Source of the DNA: Halanaerobiales bacterium
GTDB lineage: Bacteria > Bacillota > Halanaerobiia > Halanaerobiales > Halanaerobiaceae
DNA: 64,000 nucleotides
Direction: 5' to 3'
Assembly: GCA_016278485.1 (NCBI GenBank)
Contig: JADQBT010000020.1
Location: 25,184 to 89,183 of the forward strand
Shown piece by piece: positions 8,564-16,813 of the stretch; position 1 is the stretch's first letter, and each line of letters starts with the position of its first letter. The notes under the pieces were generated by a model. The model saw only the letters and a list, made by a program, of their open reading frames with translations, had not been told where the DNA came from and made no database searches. The position numbers and the translations under genes were made by a program.

Positions 8564-9874
8564 TTATTGAATTGCTTTTTCCATTTTTTCCTGGGCCCAT
8601 TCTGCTGTTTCTTCAGGAGTCCAGTCTCTTTCAATCATATTTAAGAGGGCCTCACCGATGATGAACTGAGCAGAAATTTTACCCATGTCTGTAAATACAT
8701 TTCCACCAACATAGCCAAATTTTCCAATGTTATTTAAACCAGCAGCGATGTTAGTTGCCTCTTCACCGTATACTTTAAGAACTGGGTTATCTAAATATTT
8801 AGGATCACTGGCAATTGAATGTCTAACAGGGTTTGATCCGCCAGGGGCCATATGCAGATAAGTAATGTAATTTTCACCAGTTAACATAAACTCAATAAAT
8901 TTTCTGGCTGCTGCAACCTGTGGTTCTTCATTACCTTTGATAATACTTAAGGCTGAAACCTGACCAAAAGTGGCAGAAGATTTGTGAGTCATAACATTAG
9001 CTAGGGCAGTTTTTTCGCCTAAGTCTTCAACAAAGAAACCTTCATAATCGGTGTTTCCTACACCAATATCATCCATGATGTAAGTTGAATACATCATCAT
9101 TGGAACCCTACCTGAAAGATAAAGGTCACGTGAATCTCTCCAACCGTCTGGTCCAGGAGGAGTATATTGAGCTAATTCTTTATAATATTTCAATGCTTCA
9201 ACCATTTCAGGAGAATTAAAGACGATTTCGCCTTTTTCATTAAATACTCTGGCATTATTGGAAAGAGCATATTGAGTAAATGTCTGACGGGCAAAAGCAT
9301 CTTTATTGGTACCTATAACAATACCATATTTTTGTTCATCAGGACTATAAAATTCTTTGGCTGCTTTTAAAATGTTTTCCCAGGTTGTAGGTGGTTTAAG
9401 ACCTTTTTCAGCAAATAAATCTTTTCGATACCAGATCCCCTGTACCCAACCGTGGAAAGGAACAGCAAAGTTGCCGCCTTCTGGAGTTGCTAACATTTTA
9501 AGTGCACCTTCATAAAAATCGTCTCTGCCGATTTTGTTGATAATGTCAGCTGCAGCTTGAACGTCAAGCATTTCTTCGGCACCCAATCTCAATACCATCT
9601 CAGCACCCATGTCAGTAACTTCTGGTAACATGCCTGCAGCCATACCAGCAGCTAATTTGGTAGGAATATCATTTTCTTCCACAGGTACTATTTCCACATT
9701 AATACCTGGATTTTCTGATTCAAACTTACTGACCAGATCTCTGATTACCTGCTGACGGTTTTCCTCTGTCATAGTTGTCCAGTACTCAATGTTGGTTGTT
9801 GCACCAACAGCAACTGTTCCCATTACCACTAACATAATAACAACCAAACCCATTAATAAACTTCTTCTACTCAT
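8564..9874 (-). CDS. Extracytoplasmic sugar-binding protein of an ABC importer
   Basis: This is a family 1 solute-binding protein, 436 aa, equivalent to YcjN. The N-terminus is a Sec signal peptide: RR, then a long hydrophobic run, then a likely cleavage after VAVGA. There is no lipobox cysteine, which fits secretion into a periplasm as in diderm firmicutes rather than a lipid anchor in a monoderm. Aromatic and acidic residues typical of sugar sites are spread through the body (for example PFHGWVQGIWYRK near residue 140). A strong AGGAGG site precedes the ATG. It is the first gene of a transcript running to GH4, with a LacI-type operator upstream at 9963-9978. Confidence 0.92.
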   Translation of the reverse strand: MSRRSLLMGLVVIMLVVMGTVAVGATTNIEYWTTMTEENRQQVIRDLVSKFESENPGINVEIVPVEENDIPTKLAAGMAAGMLPEVTDMGAEMVLRLGAEEMLDVQAAADIINKIGRDDFYEGALKMLATPEGGNFAVPFHGWVQGIWYRKDLFAEKGLKPPTTWENILKAAKEFYSPDEQKYGIVIGTNKDAFARQTFTQYALSNNARVFNEKGEIVFNSPEMVEALKYYKELAQYTPPGPDGWRDSRDLYLSGRVPMMMYSTYIMDDIGVGNTDYEGFFVEDLGEKTALANVMTHKSSATFGQVSALSIIKGNEEPQVAAARKFIEFMLTGENYITYLHMAPGGSNPVRHSIASDPKYLDNPVLKVYGEEATNIAAGLNNIGKFGYVGGNVFTDMGKISAQFIIGEALLNMIERDWTPEETAEWAQEKMEKAIQ

Positions 9875-9962
9875 TTTTTTCCTCCTCTAAAATTTAAGTT
9901 TAAGTTAAAAAAGATACTTTTTAAACCGTTGTTATTCTCCTAATCACCTCCAGCAAAAGTTT

Positions 9963-9978
9963 TGTCAATCGTTTGTCT
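9963..9978. promoter_or_regulatory. LacI-type operator, copy 1 (ahead of the binding protein)
   Basis: TGTCAATCGTTTGTCT is an imperfect palindrome and one of four related sites in this regulon. It lies in the 122-base gap upstream of the binding-protein gene. Its right half plus flank (GTTTGTCTTAATTTGA) is identical over 16 bases to operator copy 3. Confidence 0.65.
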
Positions 9979-9996
9979 TAATTTGAAGAATTTTTT

Positions 9997-11034
9997 TTAT
10001 TCCTCAAATTTAACACCTAATTTAACACTTTCCTCCGGATGTTGATCGACATATTTCTTATATGCATCTACAATATCTGTAAAGTCGACCACAGGGTCAA
10101 CAATATTTTCACAGTTATACCATCCTGCGGACAGCATCTGCCAACAAGTTGCATTAACCCGGGCTAGATCCCAGCGGGGATATTCCCGATCTGGATTACT
10201 ACAGGCTCTACTGAAAACTATATTGGGAATATTAAAATGGGCTTCTTCTCCAAAATGAATGCCGCCTTTGCATTCTTTATACCAACCAGCTACAGAAACA
10301 GTTCCATTGTAAGCTGTTGAACGAATAGCCTGTTGAAGTGCTGGATAAGCGCCACTAATTTCAATCGCTACATCGACCCCTTTTTTATCTGTCTGTTTTT
10401 TAATTTCCAGGCCGATATCTACTGCAAGGGGGTCAAGAGCCAGATCTGCTCCATTATCGAGGGCTGCTTTTCTTCTTTTTTCAATCGGATCCACAACCGC
10501 AACCCAGACTGCTCCCGCTTTTCTGGCCATCTGAGCTGCCAGTAGTCCAATTGCTCCTAAACCAAAAACAACCACCCGATCACCAATTTTGACTCCACCA
10601 TCGCGCACTGCCCCCAGGGCAAAGCGGGCCGGATCATAACACATGGCCTCTTTCCAGGTCATTCTGTCAGGCATTACAAAAGCTGCTTCTTCTTTAATGA
10701 TACAGGTATTTCTCAAATTACCATAACCTGCAATACGCTGTCCAATTTTTAATTCTTTGACTTCTGAACCTTTTTCAATAATTTCACCAACCCACATATT
10801 ACCGAGACCCATCGGGAATATCTCTTCCTGGTCCTGGTTAGGGAGAAACATCTTCCAGTCAGTATCATAATATTTCTCCTGAAATGGGCTGATTCCACGG
10901 TACATGGTCAGTTCTGTACCGTGTTTTGGCGCGCCAAATTGTACTTTAACTTTTACTTCATCAGCTTCAACTTCTCTATCCTGATATGTTTTTAAAACAG
11001 GTGTTGACGGTTTCACTGCAACTAATTCTTTCAT
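9997..11034 (-). CDS. ycjQ: YcjQ-like zinc-type dehydrogenase (D-guloside 3-dehydrogenase type)
   Basis: This 345-aa medium-chain dehydrogenase has the nucleotide-binding glycine motif GLGAIG (about residues 159-164). Signature stretches FGAPKHGTE near the N-terminus, IVFSRACSNP, YPRWDLARV and YVDQHPEESVKLGV near the C-terminus closely resemble E. coli YcjQ as I remember it. YcjQ oxidises C3 of D-gulosides with NAD. The classic GHE zinc-site motif is not obvious, as in that subgroup. The ATG follows GGAGGG by 7 bases. It is the last gene of the ycjR-S-Q transcript, 31 bases after the ycjS-like gene. Confidence 0.85.
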   Translation of the reverse strand: MKELVAVKPSTPVLKTYQDREVEADEVKVKVQFGAPKHGTELTMYRGISPFQEKYYDTDWKMFLPNQDQEEIFPMGLGNMWVGEIIEKGSEVKELKIGQRIAGYGNLRNTCIIKEEAAFVMPDRMTWKEAMCYDPARFALGAVRDGGVKIGDRVVVFGLGAIGLLAAQMARKAGAVWVAVVDPIEKRRKAALDNGADLALDPLAVDIGLEIKKQTDKKGVDVAIEISGAYPALQQAIRSTAYNGTVSVAGWYKECKGGIHFGEEAHFNIPNIVFSRACSNPDREYPRWDLARVNATCWQMLSAGWYNCENIVDPVVDFTDIVDAYKKYVDQHPEESVKLGVKFEE

Positions 11035-11065
11035 TCAAAAACCCTCCAGATCAATTTATATGTCA

Positions 11066-12136
11066 TTAAAATCTTACTTCAGTACCTTTAACGGCTGATT
11101 GATAGATCCCATTTATTATCTTGATTACATCGATTCCCTGATCAATATTATAACTCAACTGTGTTCTGCCCAGCAGACAGTCCACAAAGTGTTTAATATT
11201 TTCCTGTCGGCCTGCCCCATCCTGAAAATTTATGTTAGGAATTTCCTGGGCAGTAATCCCGTTTCTTTCTGAAAAAAGTTTGATTTCACGATCAGGATAA
11301 TTCCAGTAAGCGCCGGCTTTTGTACCCATTATTTCTATAAATTTTCTTTCCTTTTCTATATTGGCAGCCCAGCTGAACTCCAGAGAAAGGGAAGCTCCAC
11401 TGGCAAATCTGACATAACCACGGGCTGTATCTTCAACATCAAAGACTCCTGCAGCATCTTTTACTCCGAATTTGGAATTGCTGGAATCAGGTCGAGCAGT
11501 ATTTTCTGCAAATTTACTATAAGTTGATCCGGTCACCGTTGTCGGTGTGGGACTGCCCATCAACCAGTAAGCCAGATCAATCATATGTACTCCAAGATCA
11601 ATCAGGACTCCTCCACCAGATAACTTCTTGTTGGTAAACCAGCCACCGCGTCCTGGAATTCCCCTCCTTCTGACCCAACCACATCTCACGGCATAGACTT
11701 CTCCCAGCTCTCCCTGATCAGACAATTTTTTCAGAAAAAGAGAAGGATTTAAAAATCTATTGTTACGCATTGCCATAAAAAGTCTGTCAGTTTGTTCGAC
11801 TGTCTCCTTGAGTTTTAAAATATTCTCAATTGTTACTGCTTCAGGTTTTTCACAAAAAACATGTTTATCTTTTTTTAGAGCTGCCGTGGCAATCTCTGCA
11901 TGTAAAAAATTGGGGGTACAGATATCTATAATATCAATTTCAGCACTATCCAGCAGTTCATTGTAATCTGTATATATCTGGGGAACATTATATTTTGCTG
12001 CTACCTGCAGGGCTTTTTCTTCAGATAGATCACAAATTGCTGTTAGTTCAATTTCTTCATTGGCAAGCCAGGCCGGGATATGAAAGTTTTCGGCAATTCC
12101 GCCCAGTCCTATTACAGCCAGTTTGAATTTTTGCAT
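11066..12136 (-). CDS. ycjS: YcjS-like Gfo/Idh/MocA dehydrogenase (D-glucoside 3-dehydrogenase type)
   Basis: This 356-aa oxidoreductase has an N-terminal Rossmann domain (VIGLGGIAENFHIP) and the family motif EKP (CEKPEAVT, about residues 95-102). The C-terminal sheet domain contains GGGVLIDLGVHMIDLAYWL with the catalytic HxxD. In E. coli the YcjS reaction interconverts a D-glucoside and its 3-keto form with NAD(H). Placed between the YcjR- and YcjQ-like genes, it should reduce the 3-keto-glucoside made by epimerisation. The ATG at 12136 has a GGAGAG ribosome binding site, and the gene begins 36 bases after the ycjR-like stop. Confidence 0.87.
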   Translation of the reverse strand: MQKFKLAVIGLGGIAENFHIPAWLANEEIELTAICDLSEEKALQVAAKYNVPQIYTDYNELLDSAEIDIIDICTPNFLHAEIATAALKKDKHVFCEKPEAVTIENILKLKETVEQTDRLFMAMRNNRFLNPSLFLKKLSDQGELGEVYAVRCGWVRRRGIPGRGGWFTNKKLSGGGVLIDLGVHMIDLAYWLMGSPTPTTVTGSTYSKFAENTARPDSSNSKFGVKDAAGVFDVEDTARGYVRFASGASLSLEFSWAANIEKERKFIEIMGTKAGAYWNYPDREIKLFSERNGITAQEIPNINFQDGAGRQENIKHFVDCLLGRTQLSYNIDQGIDVIKIINGIYQSAVKGTEVRF

Positions 12137-12172
12137 GGGAGACTCACTCTCCTATCTAAATTTCAATTGTTA

Positions 12173-12961
12173 TTAATCCTGTAAGACAAGTCTAATATAG
12201 GCCAGTGCATCTGCTACTTCCTGTGGGTTCCCAGGTGGGATTGCTTCAAAAGCAAGGTAATTATTATAGCCGACTGCCTTCAATACTGCCAGACTCCCTT
12301 TGAAGTCAGTATGCCCCTGACCTGGTAAAAGCCGGTTGCTGTCAGAAAGATGAATATGGGCCAGCTGTTCCTTAGCTTTAATCAGGCTGGCATCAATTTC
12401 TTTTTCTTCCATCTGCATATGAAAAAAGTCAGCCATTAACTTTACCCCTCTACTGCCAACTGCTTCTATAATTTCCAGTCCATCGGCCAGACTATTAACT
12501 AGATGAGTCTGATAGCGCAGCAGTGGTTCCAGCAGCAGCAAAACTCCTAATTTTTCTGCATATTCACCTATTTCCTGTAGTGCTTCAATCAAAATCTTTT
12601 TGTCTTCTTCTTTAGTTCTCTTTCTGGTCGGAAAAGGAAGATAATCCGAGGTTCCATAAATTGAAGGTGTTATCAAACCAACCGCTCCTAGTTCAGCAGC
12701 ATATTCCAGTAAACACTTGATATCTTTTACAGCCAGTTTTCTATCTTCTGTTTCATCAGCCACCAGCCAACCACGGAAGCCGCTGCAGATGGTACTTGCC
12801 TGAAGTCCTGTACTATCCAGTGCACTTTTAATTTCTTTAAAATTTTCCATCAAAAGGTCACCTGAAAGCTCTACACCATCAAATCCCCAATCTTTTAAAG
12901 TCTGATATTTTTGCTCAAACTTTACTCCTGGTACTAAAGTATCCTGACATGAAATTTTCAT
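12173..12961 (-). CDS. ycjR: YcjR-like TIM-barrel epimerase (3-keto-guloside 4-epimerase type)
   Basis: This 262-aa xylose-isomerase-like TIM barrel has metal ligands in typical places: E in LLLEPLLRY (about residue 147), D/H in LMADFFHM (about 184-188), H in AHIHLSDSNR, and E in YLAFEAIPPG near the end. YcjR in E. coli epimerises C4 of 3-keto-D-gulosides. I choose the ATG at 12961, which follows AAAGGAG at the right distance. A longer frame opening with TTG at 12982 would overlap that ribosome binding site. It heads the ycjR-S-Q transcript behind operator copy 2. Confidence 0.83.
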   Translation of the reverse strand: MKISCQDTLVPGVKFEQKYQTLKDWGFDGVELSGDLLMENFKEIKSALDSTGLQASTICSGFRGWLVADETEDRKLAVKDIKCLLEYAAELGAVGLITPSIYGTSDYLPFPTRKRTKEEDKKILIEALQEIGEYAEKLGVLLLLEPLLRYQTHLVNSLADGLEIIEAVGSRGVKLMADFFHMQMEEKEIDASLIKAKEQLAHIHLSDSNRLLPGQGHTDFKGSLAVLKAVGYNNYLAFEAIPPGNPQEVADALAYIRLVLQD

Positions 12962-13016
12962 TGTTTCCAGCTCCTTTGACAAAAATAACGAATGTTAAGA
13001 AAAATTTTACAAATTC

Positions 13017-13032
13017 GGTCAAACGTTTGACC
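13017..13032. promoter_or_regulatory. LacI-type operator, copy 2 (perfect palindrome)
   Basis: GGTCAAACGTTTGACC is a perfect 16-base palindrome with the central CG of LacI/GalR operators. It lies between lacI and the ycjR-like gene, 56 bases ahead of the ATG at 12961. Confidence 0.75.
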
Positions 13033-13048
13033 AAATAAAAATAAAATA

Positions 13049-14053
13049 CTATCCAATTTTTCTGGTTGAGTCCCTGATGATTATTTCACAGGGTAAATAA
13101 ATACTTCTCTCAGCCAGATTTTCTCCTTCAATTACTTTATATAACATTTCCATTGCTTTTTTGCCCAGACTTTTGGCCGGCTGGCCGACGGTAGTCAGCT
13201 CTGGATCACATGCTTTGGAAATAATATTATTATCAAAACCAACTACAGAGATATCTTCAGGAACTTGTAATCCTGTAGCTTTAATGGCCTTAATGGCTCC
13301 AACAGCCATGGCATCACTGCCGGCAAAAACTGCTGTTGGTAGTTCCTTAGTTTTCAATATTTTCCGCATTCCTTCAATTCCCGAAGCTAGTTTGAAATCT
13401 CCTTCGGCAATATAATTATCACAGAAAGGCAAGTCATAATCTTCCAGAGCTTTTTTATATCCAAGAAATCTATTATAACCTGATTCAACATCAGCAAAAG
13501 TACCACTAATCATTGCTATTTTCTGATGACCTGACTTAATTAAAAATTCCACTGCTTTATAAGACTCTTTTATATTATCAATATGAATTGAAGGTACAGA
13601 ATCATCAATTTTTCTGGCAACAACAACTGTTGGAATATTGGAATTTTTTATTTCTGTCAAACAAGAATCAGGCATTCGGCCGCTCATAAAGATAATCCCA
13701 TCTACCCGCTTTTCTTTAAAAACATTAATATACTTTAATTCTTCTTTTTCACGACCGCCAGTAGTGGAAATAATCAGACTATAACCGTAAGAACTCGCTA
13801 TCTCTTCTATTCCGCCGGTTACTGCGGCAAAATAAGGATTATAAATATCACTAATTACTAGACCAATAACATGAGTTTTTTGTTTGACCAGACTGCGGGC
13901 AACCTGGTTGGGGGAATATTCCAATTCCTCAGCAACTTTCAATATTTTCTCACAGGTCTCCTTGCTGGCTTTCGGAACACCATTTAAAACCCGTGATACT
14001 GTTGATTCAGTTACTCCGACCCGTTCTGCAATATCTTTTAAGGTTACAGTCAT
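13049..14053 (-). CDS. LacI-family repressor of the glycoside regulon
   Basis: This is a full-length 334-aa LacI/GalR regulator. The N-terminal helix-turn-helix reads TLKDIAERVGVTESTVSRVLN (residues about 4-24), and the hinge helix includes SPNQVARSLV, which intercalates at the central CG of the operator. A periplasmic-binding-protein-like effector domain follows, ending in a typical PCEIIIRDST. It corresponds to YcjW. Its own promoter holds an operator (copy 3), so it is autoregulated. The inducer is probably the imported glycoside or a phosphorylase product. The ATG has a CCGGAGGG ribosome binding site. Confidence 0.93.
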   Translation of the reverse strand: MTVTLKDIAERVGVTESTVSRVLNGVPKASKETCEKILKVAEELEYSPNQVARSLVKQKTHVIGLVISDIYNPYFAAVTGGIEEIASSYGYSLIISTTGGREKEELKYINVFKEKRVDGIIFMSGRMPDSCLTEIKNSNIPTVVVARKIDDSVPSIHIDNIKESYKAVEFLIKSGHQKIAMISGTFADVESGYNRFLGYKKALEDYDLPFCDNYIAEGDFKLASGIEGMRKILKTKELPTAVFAGSDAMAVGAIKAIKATGLQVPEDISVVGFDNNIISKACDPELTTVGQPAKSLGKKAMEMLYKVIEGENLAERSIYLPCEIIIRDSTRKIG

Positions 14054-14066
14054 CTGTTTTCCCTCC

Positions 14067-14082
14067 GGTCAAACGTTTGTCT
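14067..14082. promoter_or_regulatory. LacI-type operator, copy 3 (lacI promoter)
   Basis: GGTCAAACGTTTGTCT differs from the palindromic copy 2 at two positions. It lies just downstream of the -10 box of the lacI promoter, the expected place for autorepression. Confidence 0.7.
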
Positions 14083-14089
14083 TAATTTG

Positions 14090-14118
14090 ATTATATCTTT
14101 TTGGCTTTTTGTTGTCAA
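14090..14118 (-). promoter_or_regulatory. Consensus sigma-A promoter of lacI
   Basis: On the minus strand: TTGACA (14113-14118), 17 bases, TATAAT (14090-14095). Both boxes are perfect consensus. The -35 box overlaps the end of the GH65 gene. Confidence 0.75.
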
Positions 14119-16448
14119 GAGGTGAGGTTTAAATTTTTTGAAATTTTCTTATTAACAGATAATTGGTATTTTTTTCCGTATAAGCGTAGTGGCATCTCCC
14201 TACTGCCCTTAATCATCTCCACCTCAAGCTGACAGTTACTGACCCTGATCTCCAGAATTGTCTTTTTCCAGTGAATTCGAAACTTGAAATGTCCCCATTT
14301 TTCTGGTAGCCAGGTCGGCGAAAATTGCAGTATCCCATCACTCCCTACAGCCATTCCTCCAAAACCGAAGACAGCTGCCTGCCAGGTACCACCGCAACTT
14401 GCTGCGTGTAAACCCTGAATGGTATTCCCCTGGTTATCCGCAAGATCTACTCGGGCACTGCGCATAAAATTGGCATAAGCTTTCTGGTGTTCCCCTACTT
14501 TTAATCCCATTAAGGAGTAGATACTGGGGCTTAAAGAAGACTTATGCATCGTTCGTTTTTCGTAATAGTTAAAATTGATTTTTCTGGTTTCCCTAGCAAA
14601 ATCTTCTTCAAGAAGATGCATTAACATCACTACATCAGGTTGTTTCAGTAGTGTATAGTCATTTAAACTGGTTTGATCGACTTTCTCAGGCCAGATCGGC
14701 ATATTATTTTGATCATAATCCGTGATTAGGTAGTCTTTTAACTGAAAATATCCCGCGAATTGTTCCAGCAGTTTTTTCTCTTCATGGTAGGGAATATATA
14801 TTTTATCTGCAATTTTAAACCAGTCTGCTGGTTCTGTTTGGTTAAAGTTCAATTTGCTGGCAAGCCTTAGATATGTGTCCTGGTAATTAGTTTTAATCCA
14901 ATCCATTAATTCTACTGCTTTCAACAGATTCCAGCGGGCCAGGTAATTGGTATAAGAATTATTATCTATATGAATATGAAATTCATCTGGACCAATGACA
15001 TCATTTATCTCATACTGGTCCAACTGCCTGTTATATTCAACCCGACTTGCCCAGAATCGTGCTGTCTCAATTATTATCTCCTGTCCATGCTTTAGCAGAA
15101 AGTCTAGGTCATCAGTAGCCCTGTAATATTCCCAGACAGCCAGAGCCACATCTGCTGTGATGTGGTGTTCAATATCTCCTGTCCAGATTCTGGTTGGTTC
15201 ACCGGCCAGTCTTTCCATCCACTGAGGTGTTTCTTCTTCACCTGTATCTGCAGATTCCCAGGGGTACTGAGCACCAGCAAAACCGTTTTTATCTGCATTC
15301 GCCCTGGCCGCATCAAGGAGATGATAGCGGTACATCAATAAAGCTTTTGCTGTCTCAGGTTGGGAATAGATAAAAAACGGCACCATAAAAATCTCTGTAT
15401 CCCAGAATACATGGCCCTTATATCCTTCCCCATGTAATCCCTTGGCTGCTATACTGACCCACTCATCGTCAGGATTGGCACAATTTAAAAGATGGTACAT
15501 ATTGAAATGTAATAACTTCTCTGCTTCCAGATCACCTTCAATTTCTATCTGCATCTTCTCCCAGAGACTATTGTATTTATAGATACTCTGTTGGAGCACC
15601 TGCTCAATTCCCTGTTCCAGATAATTTTTTAATTCCTCCCAGGCACATTTCTTTAAAACCTCATCTTGAGAACCTTTCTGGTTATGAATTTTTCTTGAAG
15701 AAACTACCACTATGTATTTATCAACATTAATTGAACCGCCTTTTTCCACTGCAAATTCTGCTGTCTCAGATACAATTGCCCCCAGGTCTTTCTGTTGTTC
15801 TGCCAGCAGAGTACTTTTAGTGTCACCTTTCACCTTTAATGCTGCTGCAGTACCTACTCGATAATTTCTCTCTCTGGTTTCAACCTCCAGATAAACTGCC
15901 CGCGATAATTTTTCAATATTTGTTATGTTAAATAGCTTTGCTTTTTCCCGCGGTCTCTTAGCCGAATTTATAACAGATCCATCAATAAAACTCTCAACCA
16001 TCAGATAACCACTATAGTTTTCACAGGTTACTTGGTAGCTCATTCCAGCCAGCTTACGGTCGGCTGAACTCACAAAACGGTAACCTTCAATTTTTGTAAT
16101 TCGTTGTTTTTTATCCTTTACCCTGATTGATTTAAATAAAACCCCCTGTTTGAGATCTAAACTTCGCTGATATTCAATAATCTCACATTGCCGCAGATCA
16201 AGCCAGACCCCGTCAATATAAATTCTTAATCCAAAAAAATAAGGCAGGTTTACCAGCTCAGGAACCCTGGTGCCAGCTGTATCAAAAACACCAGCTAAAT
16301 AAGTACCACTGGTTTCTTCAGGGTAAAGTTCATCTGAAGTTCCCCTTACTCCCAGATAACCATTAGCCAGGGTAAAGCAGGTCTCCAGGTGACCGGCAGG
16401 TTCAAATTTATTCTCTGTTATAAGCCATCTATCAGCAGATAATTGCAT
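14115..16448 (-). CDS. ycjT: GH65 disaccharide phosphorylase, kojibiose phosphorylase type (YcjT-like)
   Basis: This 777-aa GH65 enzyme is of full family length. It has an N-terminal beta-sandwich, an (alpha/alpha)6 barrel with VIGPDEFHIHIDNN carrying the catalytic acid Glu (about residue 480), and HAASCGGTWQAAVFGFGG near residue 710 with phosphate-binding residues. It should cleave an alpha-1,2- or related glucoside with inversion to beta-glucose-1-phosphate. E. coli YcjT acts on kojibiose, and the related 2-O-alpha-glucosylglycerol phosphorylase is a serious alternative in a halophile. The ATG at 16448 follows AGAGGTG, and I reject the in-frame upstream extension. No beta-phosphoglucomutase (YcjU) gene is present here, so that step must be encoded elsewhere. 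Confidence 0.88.
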   Translation of the reverse strand: MQLSADRWLITENKFEPAGHLETCFTLANGYLGVRGTSDELYPEETSGTYLAGVFDTAGTRVPELVNLPYFFGLRIYIDGVWLDLRQCEIIEYQRSLDLKQGVLFKSIRVKDKKQRITKIEGYRFVSSADRKLAGMSYQVTCENYSGYLMVESFIDGSVINSAKRPREKAKLFNITNIEKLSRAVYLEVETRERNYRVGTAAALKVKGDTKSTLLAEQQKDLGAIVSETAEFAVEKGGSINVDKYIVVVSSRKIHNQKGSQDEVLKKCAWEELKNYLEQGIEQVLQQSIYKYNSLWEKMQIEIEGDLEAEKLLHFNMYHLLNCANPDDEWVSIAAKGLHGEGYKGHVFWDTEIFMVPFFIYSQPETAKALLMYRYHLLDAARANADKNGFAGAQYPWESADTGEEETPQWMERLAGEPTRIWTGDIEHHITADVALAVWEYYRATDDLDFLLKHGQEIIIETARFWASRVEYNRQLDQYEINDVIGPDEFHIHIDNNSYTNYLARWNLLKAVELMDWIKTNYQDTYLRLASKLNFNQTEPADWFKIADKIYIPYHEEKKLLEQFAGYFQLKDYLITDYDQNNMPIWPEKVDQTSLNDYTLLKQPDVVMLMHLLEEDFARETRKINFNYYEKRTMHKSSLSPSIYSLMGLKVGEHQKAYANFMRSARVDLADNQGNTIQGLHAASCGGTWQAAVFGFGGMAVGSDGILQFSPTWLPEKWGHFKFRIHWKKTILEIRVSNCQLEVEMIKGSREMPLRLYGKKYQLSVNKKISKNLNLTS

Positions 16449-16472
16449 CAGATTTTCACCTCTTTTTAATTT

Positions 16473-16488
16473 GGTCAATCTTTTGACT
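16473..16488. promoter_or_regulatory. LacI-type operator, copy 4 (GH65 promoter)
   Basis: GGTCAATCTTTTGACT sits between the -10 box and the ribosome binding site of the GH65 gene. It is the most diverged of the four sites, but keeps the GGTCAA...TTTGAC core. Confidence 0.62.
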
Positions 16489-16503
16489 AAATTTACGAAA
16501 TAT

Positions 16504-16532
16504 ATTTTATATTTTCTATCTGCTGTTGTCAA
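16504..16532 (-). promoter_or_regulatory. Sigma-A promoter of the GH65 gene
   Basis: On the minus strand: TTGACA (16527-16532), 17 bases, TAAAAT (16504-16509), with operator copy 4 immediately downstream. Confidence 0.7.
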
Positions 16533-16568
16533 GATTTTTTCTCCTGATCTCTATAAAAACCAAAATAA

Positions 16569-16801
16569 TTCTCCACCTTTTCCTATAGCTCCTGCCTGAA
16601 TTACAAACTGAGAAGCTTCCGGAATAGTCATGAAATACCTTTTTACATCTCTATGGGTAACAGTGACTGGCCCCACCATTAGCTATCTGTTTTTTAAATA
16701 ATGGGATAACCATTTCTGCAACTCTTTTGATAGCTCCCATAACATTGGTAGGGTTAACAGCTTTATCATTAGAGATTAAAACAAAACGATCTGCCACATT
16801 T
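16569..16801 (-). pseudogene. Fragment of a WbpM/CapD-like 4,6-dehydratase gene
   Basis: This stretch is nearly identical to pieces of the 4,6-dehydratase gene at 39.09-41.01 kb. Bases 16569-16710 match about 39509-39650. The match then jumps over roughly 90 bases to about 39737-39810, then skips again to the segment near 39840. The internal deletions destroy the reading frame. It is the eroded remainder of a second copy of that gene, stranded 23 kb away between the sugar regulon and the defence island. The right end abuts the SEC-C gene copy at 16.81 kb. Confidence 0.8.
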
Positions 16802-16813
16802 TATCCCCTAAAA

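Noticed and set aside
8564..9874. Lipoprotein anchor on the sugar-binding protein
   Set aside because: No cysteine follows the hydrophobic segment. The signal peptide looks like ordinary type I.
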